The notes beneath the pieces are model-generated. The model made no database searches. It saw only the letters and a list, made by a program, of their open reading frames with translations, and was not told the DNA's origin. The position numbers and the translations under genes were made by a program. From assembly GCF_026626745.1 (NCBI RefSeq), contig NZ_JAPNJW010000002.1:744001-808000 (forward strand): DNA of 64,000 bases. The letters are read 5' to 3'. Shown here piece after piece: positions 35,301 through 46,052 of the stretch. The stretch comes from Nannocystis sp. RBIL2 (GTDB taxonomy: Bacteria > Myxococcota_A > Polyangia > Nannocystales > Nannocystaceae). Position 1 is the stretch's first letter. Every line of letters starts with the position of its first letter.

Positions 35301-37024
35301 AGCGCGAGCGGCTGTTCGTCCTGCCGCGCTCGCAGTGGTCCGACTACGACCCCGCCAAGCTCAGCCCCGGCGGCGCCGTGTTCCCGCGCAACGCCAAGTC
35401 GCTCGACCTGTCGCCGGAGGCGCGCCAGCTGCTCGGCTTCTCGCCGACACAGGTCGTGTCGGGCGAGGAGGCGATCCGCGCCATCCTGCTGCTCAAGGTC
35501 GACCTGTGCTGGATGGGCGGCATCGGCACCTACGTGAAGAGCAAGGAGGAGACCCACGCCGACGTCGGCGACAAGGCCAACGACGCGGTGCGGGTCAACG
35601 CCAACCAGCTGCGCTTCCGCGTCATGTCCGAGGGCGCCAACCTGGCGATCACCGACCGCGGTCGCCCGGCCTTCGCCCGCATCGGCGGCCAGAACTACAC
35701 CTCGTTCCTCGACAACTCCGGCGGCGTCGACACCTCGGACCACGAGGTCAACATCAAGATCCTGTTCGCGCCGCTGCTGGCGAGCGGCAAGGTCACCCGC
35801 GAGCGCCGCAACGAGGTCCTCAAGGCCGCCACCACCGAGGTGTGCGACATGGTGCTGGCCAACAACCGCTCGCAGAGCCGCATGGTCAGCTACGACGTCC
35901 GCCGCTCGAAGGTCGACGTCTACCGCTACGCCCGCACGCTGTCGTACCTCGTGCAGCACGTGCCGTTCAACCCGGACACCTTCGCCCTGCCGACCGAGGA
36001 CGAGCTGGCCAACCGCGCGCGCAAGGGCATCGGCCTGTTCAAGGCCGACGCCTCGGCGCTGTGCGCCTACGCCAAGATGCTGGTCTACCGCGTGCTCCTC
36101 GACGGCGAGCCGCTGTCCGAGGGCCTCGTCGACCGCATGGTCCGCGAGTACTTCCCGGCCGCGATCGTCGAGGCCGCCGAAGGCGCCGTGAAGAGCCACC
36201 TGCTGCGCCGCGAGATCGCGACCACGATGGTCGTCAACCGGATCGTCGACAACGCCGGCGCGACCTTCTTCCCCGAGCTCATGACGAGCACCAGCCGGCC
36301 CGCGCACGCGATCGCCGAGGCGTACATGACCGCGTCGGCGGCCGGCGACGTCGACGCGCTCCGCCGCGACCTCTACGCCAGCGAGGACAAGAACCGCCAG
36401 GAGGCCATCTACCGGGCCATGCATGTGGTCGAGGCCGCGCTCGAGGAGACCACTGTGGTCCTGCTCGAGGGCGACGCCTACACGACCGTCGATCAGCGCA
36501 CCATCGACCGCGCCCGCGACCTGCTCGACCACGTCGAGCACGCCCTGCCGGCCAGCCAGATCCCGCAGCTGCACGCCCGCGCGCACGAGTTCGAGTCGGC
36601 CGGCTTCGCGCCGGCGCTGGCCGGGCGCCTGGCGCGCATCGAGCACCTCACGGGGGCGCTGTCGTCGCTGCGGGTCGCCGCCGAGACGGGCCGTGATCCG
36701 CTCGACGTGCTCCGCCTCCGCCTGCAGGTGGCCGCCGACATGCACCTCCGCGCCCTCCAGGACGCGCTGGCGCGCATGGTCTACCAGTCGCCGTGGGACG
36801 GGCCGGCGGCCAAGGCGCTGTCGCGGCAGCTGCATGGCCACCTCGGGCGCCTCGTGCAGGCGGTCGACGGCGACGACGTGGGCGGCATGATCGGCCGCCT
36901 CGGCCTCGACAGCATCCGCCGCCAGGGCGCTGCCATGATCGAAGGCGGCGTCACCATCCCCGGCATCGTCCTGTTCGACGACCACCTGCGGCGCCAGCTC
37001 CTGACCGTGGACCTCCGCAAGTAG
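32309..37024 (+). CDS. gdhB: NAD-specific glutamate dehydrogenase, large (180-kDa) type
   Basis: A 1571-aa enzyme of the large NAD-GDH family, which deaminates glutamate to 2-oxoglutarate. The order is: an N-terminal ACT-like regulatory half with RHDDSVVLESCLEDQPFLVSSL, a middle helical region, and the catalytic domain with VHLRGGRVARGGIRFSDRPDDFRTEIHGLMATQMVKN, GGFV lysine loop and the nucleotide-binding AIGVGDMSGDVFGNG. Length and arrangement match the family. The ATG follows GGCGGAGAG. It is transcribed alone and followed by a terminator hairpin; a CATG 14-bp unit lies in frame at 32765. Confidence 0.95.
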   Translation: MATQKLSNQRIHEVQQVLASYVPKLPGTDVNLLAALCKAVLTSVDLRDIRRVASAELVEQLEQVLSTIKTRGRGEINSVVRRHDDSVVLESCLEDQPFLVSSLRALFGAERLEIASLMNAVIKVRRDSAGNLTSIGMGAPESVIRVELDPGQHVPEDIEDRFRTRLRIVQAMVRDFQPMKRRLQDLADDYLRAANAESNDRSLTLRETEGMVRWLCEENLVLLGIEEYDEQGHRISTLGTASVNLSERDADRFAAYARDLDRTVRYHRSNEESPVHRSGKPGHFVVTRVGRDGQPVGTCLINGLFTYKALHTPPEEIPFLRVMLRKLLTERSVSIDSHRGKSLTNAFNSLPLEYLLTQSEDSIWELTDRVLRAEVEGGSDVHINVGEDGRFVFAFVSLPREQFNDELRLQVQEKLQREFGATYSDFGVYMDRYDNAIIHYYMTGPTPFAAVDTERVRSEVLALAKGWNERLREALSELAPPDQVEELFELYHGAFSEEHKRRAGDQRLLGDLRCIENIRRGAEFDFDLYVSVTGDHPGSLNLRVFSRKAMNLSDELPLIGSFGFKVVDEYARPVHIAHTTPFELDNYRLDVRPERIPAVMSRADEIRTTLRQVYAGTMGRDSLNQLIVATTMTALEVELLRAYVAYLHQVRCPFTSALIRQTLIAYPTVASALVSWLDARYDPTSASPQLAEVTDKTLEAELRDVADYTADRVLRAVADVVRATLRTNAFVIATTEGARRDQTPAMAFKFDGQRVPFGPDPKPLREIFIYHPDFEGVHLRGGRVARGGIRFSDRPDDFRTEIHGLMATQMVKNVLIVPVGAKGGFVLRQAPTDRNELRAAGDRYYQLFVEALLSVTDNVVGGEVITPPGILHTEGPDPYLVVAADKGTAHLSDTANSVSMSHKFWLDDAFASGGSNGYDHKATGITARGAWETTKRNFREMGIDPEADVITAIGVGDMSGDVFGNGLLRSRTIKLLAAFNHAHVFIDPTPDPEVSFGERERLFVLPRSQWSDYDPAKLSPGGAVFPRNAKSLDLSPEARQLLGFSPTQVVSGEEAIRAILLLKVDLCWMGGIGTYVKSKEETHADVGDKANDAVRVNANQLRFRVMSEGANLAITDRGRPAFARIGGQNYTSFLDNSGGVDTSDHEVNIKILFAPLLASGKVTRERRNEVLKAATTEVCDMVLANNRSQSRMVSYDVRRSKVDVYRYARTLSYLVQHVPFNPDTFALPTEDELANRARKGIGLFKADASALCAYAKMLVYRVLLDGEPLSEGLVDRMVREYFPAAIVEAAEGAVKSHLLRREIATTMVVNRIVDNAGATFFPELMTSTSRPAHAIAEAYMTASAAGDVDALRRDLYASEDKNRQEAIYRAMHVVEAALEETTVVLLEGDAYTTVDQRTIDRARDLLDHVEHALPASQIPQLHARAHEFESAGFAPALAGRLARIEHLTGALSSLRVAAETGRDPLDVLRLRLQVAADMHLRALQDALARMVYQSPWDGPAAKALSRQLHGHLGRLVQAVDGDDVGGMIGRLGLDSIRRQGAAMIEGGVTIPGIVLFDDHLRRQLLTVDLRK

Positions 37025-37060
37025 TCGCGCGCTTCCGGGAGAGCGATCTCCGGAGAAATC

Positions 37061-37091
37061 AACGGCCCGGCGGCAGACCCGCTGGGCCGTT
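37061..37091 (+). terminator. Intrinsic-terminator-like hairpin after gdhB
   Basis: AACGGCCC (37061) pairs with GGGCCGTT (37084), with an inner CGG/CCG extension, 37 bases after the gdhB stop. A shorter hairpin (CCGG-AGA/TCT-CCGG) lies before it at about 37035-37053. The T-run is weak. Confidence 0.6.
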
Positions 37092-37094
37092 GTC

Positions 37095-37432
37095 GTGTCC
37101 GGCAGCCGTCCGGCGCGCCCTTGCCCCAACCCGATCGACGTTTGCGCCCCTGGTCCGGGCCGTCACGGCGCCTGAAACAATCCTCGTCCCCCGGCAATTG
37201 TTCGGCGGAAACGTGTGACGGAGTGAGCGACAGCCACTCATACGCAGGCATGCGAAGCCAATTAGCCAGTTGCGCTTGTTCCGTAGGCTATGCCATGCTG
37301 GCGGCCAAGGACATGAGGTTCGGCGGGTAAGGACTCGTCTCAGAGCGACCTCAACCGCCAAACCCAACATGCGCGTGCCTCGCACACCGTAGGCTGCGCG
37401 CCGACAGCTCCAAATCGACTCACGAGGGACCC
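37095..37432. other. Long leader/intergenic region before Cys-rich lipoprotein
   Basis: About 340 bp without a gene. The stretch 37217-37330 is less GC-rich than its surroundings and contains several short inverted repeats, but no recognised riboswitch or RNA family. It presumably holds the promoter and 5' leader of the Cys-rich lipoprotein gene. Confidence 0.35.
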
Positions 37433-38419
37433 ATGAAGAAGTTCAGCTTGGTTTCTAGCCTGCTCTGTACCGCGCTGGTGTTCGGCTGCGGCGATGACGG
37501 CAAGCCCGGAGCTACGGGCGCCACCAACCCGACCACGAACAGCTCCAACGGTAGCAACTCGGGCGACGGGACCGACAGCGAGACCTCGACCGGCAGCGCC
37601 AGCGACACCGACAGCACGCCGGGGACCACGACGACCGCCAGCTCGCCGGGCACCACCCCGACCACCGACGGCCCGACCAGCGACACCACCGCGGGCACCG
37701 ACACGACGGACGGCACCTTCATCACGCCGGCCGACGGCGGCGGCGGGACCAAGGAGTGCGACCCGTGGACCCAGGACTGCCCGCCCGGCGAGAAGTGCAT
37801 GCCCTACTCGGGCGACGGCGACAACTCGTGGGAGTCGCTGAAGTGCACGCCGGTCATGGAGAACCCCGGCCAGACCGGTGACCCGTGCACCGTCGAGGGC
37901 AGCGGCGTCAGCGGCATCGACAGCTGCGAGGTCGGCCACATGTGTTGGAACACCGACCCGGACACCGGCGAGGGCACCTGCGTCCGCTTCTGCACCGGCT
38001 CGCCCGACGCCCCGACCTGCGACGTCCCCGGCACCGCGTGCACGATCGTCAACGACGGCGTGCTCATCCTCTGCCTGCCCTCGTGCGACCCGCTGCTGCA
38101 GAACTGCCCCGGCGGCGACCTCTGCATCCCGAACCCGCAGAACTCCGACAGCTTCATCTGCGTGCTCGACGCCTCGGGCGAAGAGGGCCAGGAGTTCGAC
38201 GTGTGCGAGTACGCCAACGCGTGCGACCCGGGCCTGTACTGCTTCAACTCGGAGCTCGCCACCGAGTGCGACCCGAACGCGGCCGGCTGCTGCCTCCCGT
38301 TCTGCGACCTCACGGCGGCCGAGTGCACCGGCGCCAACGCCGAGTGCCTCGCCCTGTACGAGGAGGGCATGGCCCCTCCCGGACTCGAGAACGTCGGCTT
38401 CTGCGGCCTCCCGCAGTGA
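37433..38419 (+). CDS. Cysteine-rich surface lipoprotein with Thr/Ser linker
   Basis: A 328-aa protein. A lipobox (ALVFGCG) is followed by about 80 residues of Thr/Ser/Gly/Asp and then a domain with some 30 cysteines in short repeating patterns (CDPWTQDCPPGEKCMP, CDPLLQNCPGGDLCIP, CDPNAAGCCLPFC). Such knotted Cys-rich domains are common in myxobacterial surface proteins; function unknown. It has an extended leader and a hairpin terminator. Confidence 0.8.
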   Translation: MKKFSLVSSLLCTALVFGCGDDGKPGATGATNPTTNSSNGSNSGDGTDSETSTGSASDTDSTPGTTTTASSPGTTPTTDGPTSDTTAGTDTTDGTFITPADGGGGTKECDPWTQDCPPGEKCMPYSGDGDNSWESLKCTPVMENPGQTGDPCTVEGSGVSGIDSCEVGHMCWNTDPDTGEGTCVRFCTGSPDAPTCDVPGTACTIVNDGVLILCLPSCDPLLQNCPGGDLCIPNPQNSDSFICVLDASGEEGQEFDVCEYANACDPGLYCFNSELATECDPNAAGCCLPFCDLTAAECTGANAECLALYEEGMAPPGLENVGFCGLPQ

Positions 38420-38452
38420 GCCCCGGCGGGCCCCTGCCCGCCCCCGCCGTCG

Positions 38453-38481
38453 CAGCCGCCTTCCCTTCGGGGAGGCGGCTG
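38453..38481 (+). terminator. Hairpin after the Cys-rich lipoprotein
   Basis: AGCCGCCT and AGGCGGCT pair around a TTCG-type loop 34 bases after the stop codon, followed by GCCGCTTT. A reasonable Rho-independent terminator. Confidence 0.55.
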
Positions 38482-38508
38482 TGCCGCTTTCTGCGGCGTA
38501 TGTTCGCA

Positions 38509-38582
38509 CATGTGCTCAGGGACATGCTGCCTCGGCCATGTCCTGCGCGACATGACCGATACGGCATGTCTGAACAGTCAGC
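38509..38582. repeat. Phased CATG array, five copies at 14-bp pitch
   Basis: CATG at 38509, 38523, 38537, 38551 and 38565, with CAGC at 38579 continuing the register. It lies between the convergent Cys-rich lipoprotein and TPR lipoprotein genes. Confidence 0.93.
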
Positions 38583-38722
38583 CACGCGCGCAGCGGTACG
38601 CCCGCGAGCGCCGCAGGCACGAGCCGCCGGCCCACGACGCCTCGTCCGTCAGGCCGTCCCGTCCGTGACCCGCCGCTCACCCGAGTCGTTCGTCGCGGCC
38701 CCTACGGGCTACGGACGTCGCG

Positions 38723-39814
38723 TCACTTGCCGCAGCTGCCGAGGGCGGCCTTGGCCTGAGCCAGCGCGTCCGGCTTGGGGCTCTTGGCGGTGAACGCCTT
38801 GAGGGCCTCCTTGGCCGGCTTGCACTGCTTGGCCTGGGCCAGCGCGCCGATCTTGCGGATGTGCGCCGACGCCAGCTCGGGCTTGAGGCTCAGCGCCTTG
38901 TCGAGCTTGGCCAGCGCGCCGTCGGGCCCGTCGAGCCGCCCGAGCTTGGCCAGCGCGGCCCCCCACTCGCTCCACACGACCGCCTGATCGGGCAGCCGCG
39001 CCGCCAGGTCGGCCAGGTGCACCAGCGCCTCGTCGGCGCGCTCGAGCTTGACCAGCGCGCGCGCCAGGCCGAGCTTGGCGTCGTTGTCGTCGGGGCGCTT
39101 CTGCAGCGCGACCGAGAACTCGACCTGGGCCTCGCGGACCTTGTCGGCCTCCATCAACAGGTGCCCGAGGGTGCGCCGCACCTCCGCGTCGTCCGGCGCC
39201 AGCGAGGCCGCCTTGGTGGCGGCGGCCAGCGCCTCGTCGCGCTTGCCGAGGTCGCGATCGACCTGCGCCAGCAGGAACAGCACGTCGACGTCCTCGGGCG
39301 CGAGGCGGTTGGCCTCGACGAGCGCCGCGGCGGCGCGCTCGTTCTGCCCCTGGGACCGTGCGGCCCGGCCGAGGTTGTAGTGCGCGTCGGGGAAGTCGGG
39401 CTTGGCCGCGATCGCGGCCTCGAACGCGGCGACGGCCTCGTCGAATCGACCGCTGTCGAGGGCGACGGCGCCGATGCCGTTGTGCGCCGGGTAGAACTTC
39501 GGGTCGATGCGCACCGCCTCTTTCCACGCGGCGACCGCCTCGTCGCCGCGGCCGGCCTGCTGCAGGGCGATGCCGCGGGCGTAGTGCAGCTCGGGGTCGG
39601 CTGGCTTTTTGGCCAGGGCCGCGTCGAGCACCGCGATCGCCTCGGCGGTCTTGCCCGCGTGCATCAGCTGCGCGCTGCGCTCGACCGGCGGCGCCTCGGG
39701 CACGCTCTCGTCGTCGCCGGCGGCGTCCGGCGGCGTCGACTCGGTCGGGCCCTTCGGGGTACACGCCAGCAGCGCGCCGGCGACGAGGATGCGGAGTGTC
39801 CGGGGGAACGACAC
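38723..39814 (-). CDS. TPR-repeat lipoprotein
   Basis: A 363-aa protein with a lipobox (GALLACTP) and then about eight tetratricopeptide repeats (for example DPELHYARGIALQQAGRGDEAVAAWKEAVRIDP). TPR lipoproteins usually serve as assembly platforms at the outer membrane. The GTG at 39814 begins a good signal peptide; the frame upstream is unlikely. It lies 82 bp downstream of the acylase gene on the same strand. Confidence 0.85.
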   Translation of the reverse strand: MSFPRTLRILVAGALLACTPKGPTESTPPDAAGDDESVPEAPPVERSAQLMHAGKTAEAIAVLDAALAKKPADPELHYARGIALQQAGRGDEAVAAWKEAVRIDPKFYPAHNGIGAVALDSGRFDEAVAAFEAAIAAKPDFPDAHYNLGRAARSQGQNERAAAALVEANRLAPEDVDVLFLLAQVDRDLGKRDEALAAATKAASLAPDDAEVRRTLGHLLMEADKVREAQVEFSVALQKRPDDNDAKLGLARALVKLERADEALVHLADLAARLPDQAVVWSEWGAALAKLGRLDGPDGALAKLDKALSLKPELASAHIRKIGALAQAKQCKPAKEALKAFTAKSPKPDALAQAKAALGSCGK

Positions 39815-39896
39815 GGCGGGACTATACCCGCATTCCCCCGCGCCTGGTCCACCCGCGGCGCGCACGCCGGCGCGCACACAGGGGCGCAGGCGACCA

Positions 39897-42506
39897 TCAC
39901 GGCTCGAGCGTGACCGTCTCCCGGGTGGCGGCCTCGACCTCGTGCCGGCGGTACGGATAGTGGTGGTAGCGGTCCTCGATCCAGTCCTGCAGCGTGTCGG
40001 CGAAGTGCGGACTGGTCGGATCGGCGCTGTTGCCGGGCGGGAAGTTGACGACCGCCTGCGGCACCCCCTCACCGTCGAAGCCGGTGACGACCCGGAAGAC
40101 CGCGCCGTCGTTCGACTCGAACTGCGGCCGCACGTCGGTCGACTCCGGCTCGAAGAACGAGCTGCCCGAGACGTTGACGGTGTCCTCGCCGCCGTCGGTC
40201 GGGTGCCAGCCGCCGTCGAGCTCGCCGCCGAAGGCGTTGCGGAAGCCGGTGCCGTGACGGTCGCCCCAGTGGTAGCGGTGCGGCGCCACCGACCCGAACT
40301 CGCCCGTCAACCAGTCGGACGCGTCGACCAGCGCCTCCATCACCAGCACGTCGCGGCCCTCCTGCATCAGCTCGTTGGCGTTGGGGTACATGCCCGTGGC
40401 CGCCAGCGCGGCGAACTTGAGCGCGTACACCGGCGACGCGTCCATGATGGCGTTGAACACCAGCGACAGGTCGTCCTCGAGGATCCGCTGGACCAGGAAG
40501 TGGGCGAACGCGTGGAACGCCAGCGCGCCCGCCTCCTGGCGGTCCATCCGCCGGGTCCACTGCTTGGTCAGCAGGTCGTTCAGCACCTCGAGGTCCTTGC
40601 GCCCGCGGTAGGCCAGCAGCGTGTCGTCGGTCGCGACCTTGGCGTACACCTCGGCGAGCACCGGCAGCATCTTGTCGGCGACCAGGCTGTGCGTGTCGGA
40701 CTGGATCGACTGCATGTCGGCGACCGTGACCTTGCCGGCCTGCGTCAGCTCGTGCAGCCGCTGCTCGACCCGCCCCGCGCGGTAGCCCGGGTCGTAGAAG
40801 GCGCCGTAGTACCAGGGGTCGTTGCTGAGGTCACCGTCGCCCGTGAAGCCCCACGGGTCGTTGTTGGCGGTGACGATGAAGCCGGTCTGCGGCGCGCGGC
40901 TGCGCGGCAGTTGGTCGCCCGGCAGGAACTTGCCGTTCCACACGTACGCCGGGTCGTCGCCGTCGACCACGCGGATCGGCATCGGCCGGCCCGCCGGCGC
41001 CCCGCGGTCGGGCACGTTGGTGTTGAGGTGATAGGTGATGCCCGTCGCGTCGGCGGCCATCCAGTTGAAGGTGCCGACCTCGATCATGTCGACCGCCTTC
41101 TCCCACTCGTCGATCGACTGCGCCTTGCCCATCCGCAGGAACGCGCGCGCCTCGTTGGTGGCGCGGAAGCCGGTCCAGTTGATCAGCAGCCGGCGGTCGG
41201 CGTTGACCACCAGCGCCGGGTCGAGCGGCAAGGCGTCGCCGACCAGCACCCCGTAGCCCTCGACGTCGCCGACGCGGAAGCTGCGGTCGCCCATGCCCGC
41301 GACCTTGATGACCTCGTCGCGCCAGGCCACCGGCGCCGTCTTGCCGCCGATGTCGATCGTCGCCTGGTCGGGCGCCAGCTTGACCGAGTAGAGGTCCATG
41401 CAGTCGGCGAAGCCGGTGGTCGCGGCCCAGTGGATCTTGTGGTTGTGTCCGAGCTGCACCCCGGGCACCCCGGCGAAGCCGAAGCCCGCGACGTCGAACT
41501 TGCCGCCGGCGTCGGCGCTGTTGAGGTGGACCGCGTACATCACCGACGGGCTCTGCAGCGGCTGGTGCGGGTCGTTGGCGATCAGCGGCTTGCCGCTGGC
41601 GGTGAACCGCCCGTCGACCGCCCAGTTGTTGCTGCCGACCACGCGGAAGCCCGACAGCGCGTCGTGCATGCGCCGCAGCGAGGCCTTGGCGTCCGGCGGC
41701 AGGCTGAGGGCTGGCTCTTGGGACCTGTTCTTTGCGACCTCTCCTGAAGTCCTGCTCGGCAGGGCCCCGCTCGGCGCCGGCGCGGTCCCGGCCGCGGGCC
41801 GGTCCTCCGGCGGCACCGTGTAGGTCTCCCAGCCCGGCCGCGGCAGCTGCACCACCTCGAGCACGGCGGGCACGAAGCGGGTCACGACGGTGGCGAGGAA
41901 CTCGTACTCGAGCACGTTCGAGTTGCCGAAGCTGACCATCTTGCCGATCACCAGCCCGTCGACCGGGTCCCACGGCTCGGGCGAGTAGTTCAGCTCCGCC
42001 TTGCCGAACCCGTACGGCAGCGGCGCGGCGCCGGAGTTGATCTCCTCGATGCGGCGGTTGACGCCGGCCGTCCAGGCGACGAACAGGTGGTACTCCTCCG
42101 GGCTCTCCTTCTTGAGGCGCTCGGCGTCGAGCCGGCCCCAGCGCGGGAAGTCGAACAGCCGCGAGATCCGGTCCTCGTCGACCTTGCCCGCGCCCAGCAC
42201 CTCGGCCCCGCGCCCGTACGCCCGCCGCCGCATCAGGTCCATCTGGAACAGGCGATCGACCGCGACCTGGTAGCCCGCGGCGAAGAACACGTCGGCGTCG
42301 GTCTGGCCGTAGATGTGCGGCACGCCGCGGTCGTCGATGTGGATGTCGACCGGCGCCGACAGCTCCGAGAACACCTCCGGATCGCCCTCGAAGCCGGTGT
42401 CGTCCGTGTCCTCGGTGTCGCCCGGCGCACCCGATTCGGCGGCTTTACAGGCGGCGAGCAACGAGACGAGCAGCGCGCGAGTCACAGGGGCGAGGCGGAC
42501 GAGCAT
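39897..42506 (-). CDS. Penicillin acylase family N-terminal-nucleophile hydrolase
   Basis: An 869-aa exported hydrolase that would self-cleave into alpha and beta chains. The signal peptide ends in a lipobox (LLAACKA). The alpha-chain motif DIHIDDRGVPHIYGQTDADVFFAAGYQVAVDRLFQMDLMRR is followed by a linker and the autocatalytic Ser in VVGSNNWAVDG. Family members cleave penicillin G, acyl-homoserine lactones or other amides. A 14-bp array lies in the linker just before the beta chain (41710-41755), where extra residues would be tolerated. It probably precedes the TPR lipoprotein gene in one transcript. Confidence 0.92.
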   Translation of the reverse strand: MLVRLAPVTRALLVSLLAACKAAESGAPGDTEDTDDTGFEGDPEVFSELSAPVDIHIDDRGVPHIYGQTDADVFFAAGYQVAVDRLFQMDLMRRRAYGRGAEVLGAGKVDEDRISRLFDFPRWGRLDAERLKKESPEEYHLFVAWTAGVNRRIEEINSGAAPLPYGFGKAELNYSPEPWDPVDGLVIGKMVSFGNSNVLEYEFLATVVTRFVPAVLEVVQLPRPGWETYTVPPEDRPAAGTAPAPSGALPSRTSGEVAKNRSQEPALSLPPDAKASLRRMHDALSGFRVVGSNNWAVDGRFTASGKPLIANDPHQPLQSPSVMYAVHLNSADAGGKFDVAGFGFAGVPGVQLGHNHKIHWAATTGFADCMDLYSVKLAPDQATIDIGGKTAPVAWRDEVIKVAGMGDRSFRVGDVEGYGVLVGDALPLDPALVVNADRRLLINWTGFRATNEARAFLRMGKAQSIDEWEKAVDMIEVGTFNWMAADATGITYHLNTNVPDRGAPAGRPMPIRVVDGDDPAYVWNGKFLPGDQLPRSRAPQTGFIVTANNDPWGFTGDGDLSNDPWYYGAFYDPGYRAGRVEQRLHELTQAGKVTVADMQSIQSDTHSLVADKMLPVLAEVYAKVATDDTLLAYRGRKDLEVLNDLLTKQWTRRMDRQEAGALAFHAFAHFLVQRILEDDLSLVFNAIMDASPVYALKFAALAATGMYPNANELMQEGRDVLVMEALVDASDWLTGEFGSVAPHRYHWGDRHGTGFRNAFGGELDGGWHPTDGGEDTVNVSGSSFFEPESTDVRPQFESNDGAVFRVVTGFDGEGVPQAVVNFPPGNSADPTSPHFADTLQDWIEDRYHHYPYRRHEVEAATRETVTLEP
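41710..41755. repeat. 14-bp units inside the acylase linker
   Basis: GCTG 41710, CCTG 41724, CCTC 41738 and CTGC 41752 are spaced by 14 bp. On the coding strand they translate to the ALPSRTSGEVAKNRSQEPA segment of the pro-linker, a part not conserved in the family. Confidence 0.65.
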
Positions 42507-42600
42507 GGCCTGAACTCTTCCGCAGGTCGGTGCGCACAGCAAGCCCCGCGCGCCAGGCCCCGCTGCTCCGAGTCCTCGCGCCGGCGTGCGTCACACGACG

Positions 42601-42618
42601 CATGAAGCAGTTCTCATG
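42601..42618. repeat. Two CATG tetramers 14 bp apart
   Basis: CATG at 42601 and 42615 lie in the 130-bp spacer between the ThDP enzyme stop and the acylase start. No other feature is seen in this spacer. Confidence 0.4.
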
Positions 42619-42636
42619 CGCGAGCCCCGGCGGGCT

Positions 42637-44391
<1,755 letters not shown>

Positions 44392-44434
44392 CGTGGGCTC
44401 CTTCTCCAGTTAGGTCCGTCTCGTTGCCAGAACT

Positions 44435-44836
44435 TCAGCCGGCCAGCACGTGCTTGTCGAGGACGAAGCACGCGAACTCGCCGGTGAACACCACCTCGCC
44501 GCCGGCCTCGCGCACGACCTCGACCGTGACCATGCGCTTTCGGCCATGTTCGATCGAACATGTCCCGCGGGCCAGCACAGCCTCGCCGACCCGCACCGGC
44601 TTGAGGAACTTGACCGTCGCCGCGCCGAGCACGACGTTGGGGTCGTTCACCGCCAGCATCGCCGCGTAGTCGGCGGCGCCGAACACGAAGCCGCCGTGGC
44701 ACAGGCCGTGGTCGTCGACGGCCATCACCGGCGTGGCGACCAGCCGCACCTCGGCGCGCCCGGGCGCGACCGTCACCGGCGCGCCGCACAGGCTGGGATC
44801 GATCCGCGGGTGAGTGGCGATCGCCGCGTCCATCAT
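44435..44836 (-). CDS. Hotdog-fold thioesterase (PaaI-like)
   Basis: A 133-aa protein with the hotdog pattern DDHGLCHGGFVFGAADYAAMLAVN, then VLGAATVKFLKPVRVGEAVLARG and VFTGEFACFVLDKHVL. Such enzymes hydrolyse acyl-CoA thioesters. Two start ATGs are adjacent. It is upstream of the ThDP lyase gene in a probable operon, which suits a shared CoA-ester pathway. Four tetramers of a 14-bp array lie in its coding sequence. Confidence 0.85.
   Translation of the reverse strand: MMDAAIATHPRIDPSLCGAPVTVAPGRAEVRLVATPVMAVDDHGLCHGGFVFGAADYAAMLAVNDPNVVLGAATVKFLKPVRVGEAVLARGTCSIEHGRKRMVTVEVVREAGGEVVFTGEFACFVLDKHVLAG
44531..44576. repeat. 14-bp CATG array inside the thioesterase gene
   Basis: CATG 44531, CATG 44545, CATG 44559 and CAGC 44573 are in exact 14-bp register. 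The middle pair forms the perfect 18-bp palindrome CATGTTCGATCGAACATG. The translated stretch (TCSIEHGRKRMV) is a loop between two beta strands. Confidence 0.85.
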
Positions 44837-44858
44837 CGCCCGCGCTTATAGCACGGCC

Positions 44859-45941
44859 TCACATCGGGATGTACTGCTCGCACAGGCTGTCCTCGACCGA
44901 CTGGTTGATCGCCGCGGACAGGCTGAGCTGGCCCCCGTACACGTCGTTGATGTTGAACGCCCCGCCGTCGGTGGCCTGCGGGATCGGGGTCTTCCCTTGG
45001 TAGGGCGTGAAAAAGCCCATGCTCACGTCCTCGTTGTTGCCCGGCCCGCCGGTCATGTCGTTGTCGACGAAGCTGAACACGCGGATCTCGCGCTCCTGCA
45101 GCCCGAGCACCGTCTCGTCGTAGCTGTGCTGGACAATCTCGCCGCTCTGGTTGGCGCCCTTGTCCCCGAACGTGTCGTCGGTGGTGTGGATGATCATCCG
45201 CAGCGTCGACTCGGTCGGCCGCCACTGGAACCCGTACGCCGCCAGGTACAGGCCGTCGATCGTGTTCTCCGGCCAGTCGCCGTTCGAGCCGTTGCCGTCG
45301 GTCTGCGAGTTGCTCTGGGTGAACGTGCTCCACTCGATGAAGTCGGCCTGCAGCGAGGCCGCGTCGGCGTACGGCGTCCCGTTGTTGATGATCGTCGCGT
45401 CGTCGACGAACACCACCAGGCCGTAGCTCGGCTGCGTATCCACGTCGAGCGCCGCGATCGCCTGATCGACCACCAGGATCTCGTCGGCCAGCTTCTGCAA
45501 GATCGCCGACATCGACGTCGACACGTCCATCACGAACACGATGTCGATGTTGACCTTGCACATGTCGCCGCCCTCGGTCGTCGTCTCCCACCAGCCGGTG
45601 TCGGTACTCTCGCTGGTGGTGAACGGCGACGTCGTCGTCGAGGTCGTCGACGTCGCGGTCGCCGTCGGATCGGGCCCTGTGGTCGGCTCCGGCCCCGAGG
45701 TGCTCACGGCCCCCGACGACCCGGTCTGCCCGTCGGTGCTGTCGCTCGCGTCGCTGCTGCCCTCGGAGGCGCTGCCCGTCGCGCTCGGATCGATCGTCGA
45801 CGCGCCCGCGGGCGACTGGGTCGTCGGCGCCGTGGCGGACACGTTGCTCGTATCGCCGCCGGACTCGCCGCAGGCCGAGAGCACCACGCCAGCGAAGACA
45901 CAGGAGAGCACCGAGGGGACACACCGAGGCGAACAAAACAT
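44859..45941 (-). CDS. VWA-domain lipoprotein with Thr/Ser linker
   Basis: A 360-aa protein with a lipobox (GVVLSACG), a 100-residue Ser/Thr-rich linker, then a von Willebrand factor A domain. The MIDAS motif DVSTSMS follows IVFVM, and a later TTDDTF may complete the metal site. VWA lipoproteins mediate protein binding at the cell surface. A second ATG four codons upstream (45953) is possible. It is divergent from the FAS1 gene. Confidence 0.85.
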   Translation of the reverse strand: MFCSPRCVPSVLSCVFAGVVLSACGESGGDTSNVSATAPTTQSPAGASTIDPSATGSASEGSSDASDSTDGQTGSSGAVSTSGPEPTTGPDPTATATSTTSTTTSPFTTSESTDTGWWETTTEGGDMCKVNIDIVFVMDVSTSMSAILQKLADEILVVDQAIAALDVDTQPSYGLVVFVDDATIINNGTPYADAASLQADFIEWSTFTQSNSQTDGNGSNGDWPENTIDGLYLAAYGFQWRPTESTLRMIIHTTDDTFGDKGANQSGEIVQHSYDETVLGLQEREIRVFSFVDNDMTGGPGNNEDVSMGFFTPYQGKTPIPQATDGGAFNINDVYGGQLSLSAAINQSVEDSLCEQYIPM

Positions 45942-46052
45942 CGTCAAGAGCACAGCCCATCGCTCCGTCGCCCGTCAAGCTCGCAGCGCCGATAAAAGTT
46001 GCCGCCGAGGCGCTCGCCGGTTTACCGTCAGCAGGCCCAGGAGGCCCCCATC

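Noticed and set aside
37217..37330. Possible riboswitch or structured RNA before the Cys-rich lipoprotein
   Set aside because: Some inverted repeats and lower GC, but no conserved core of any class I know. Left as a leader of unknown content.
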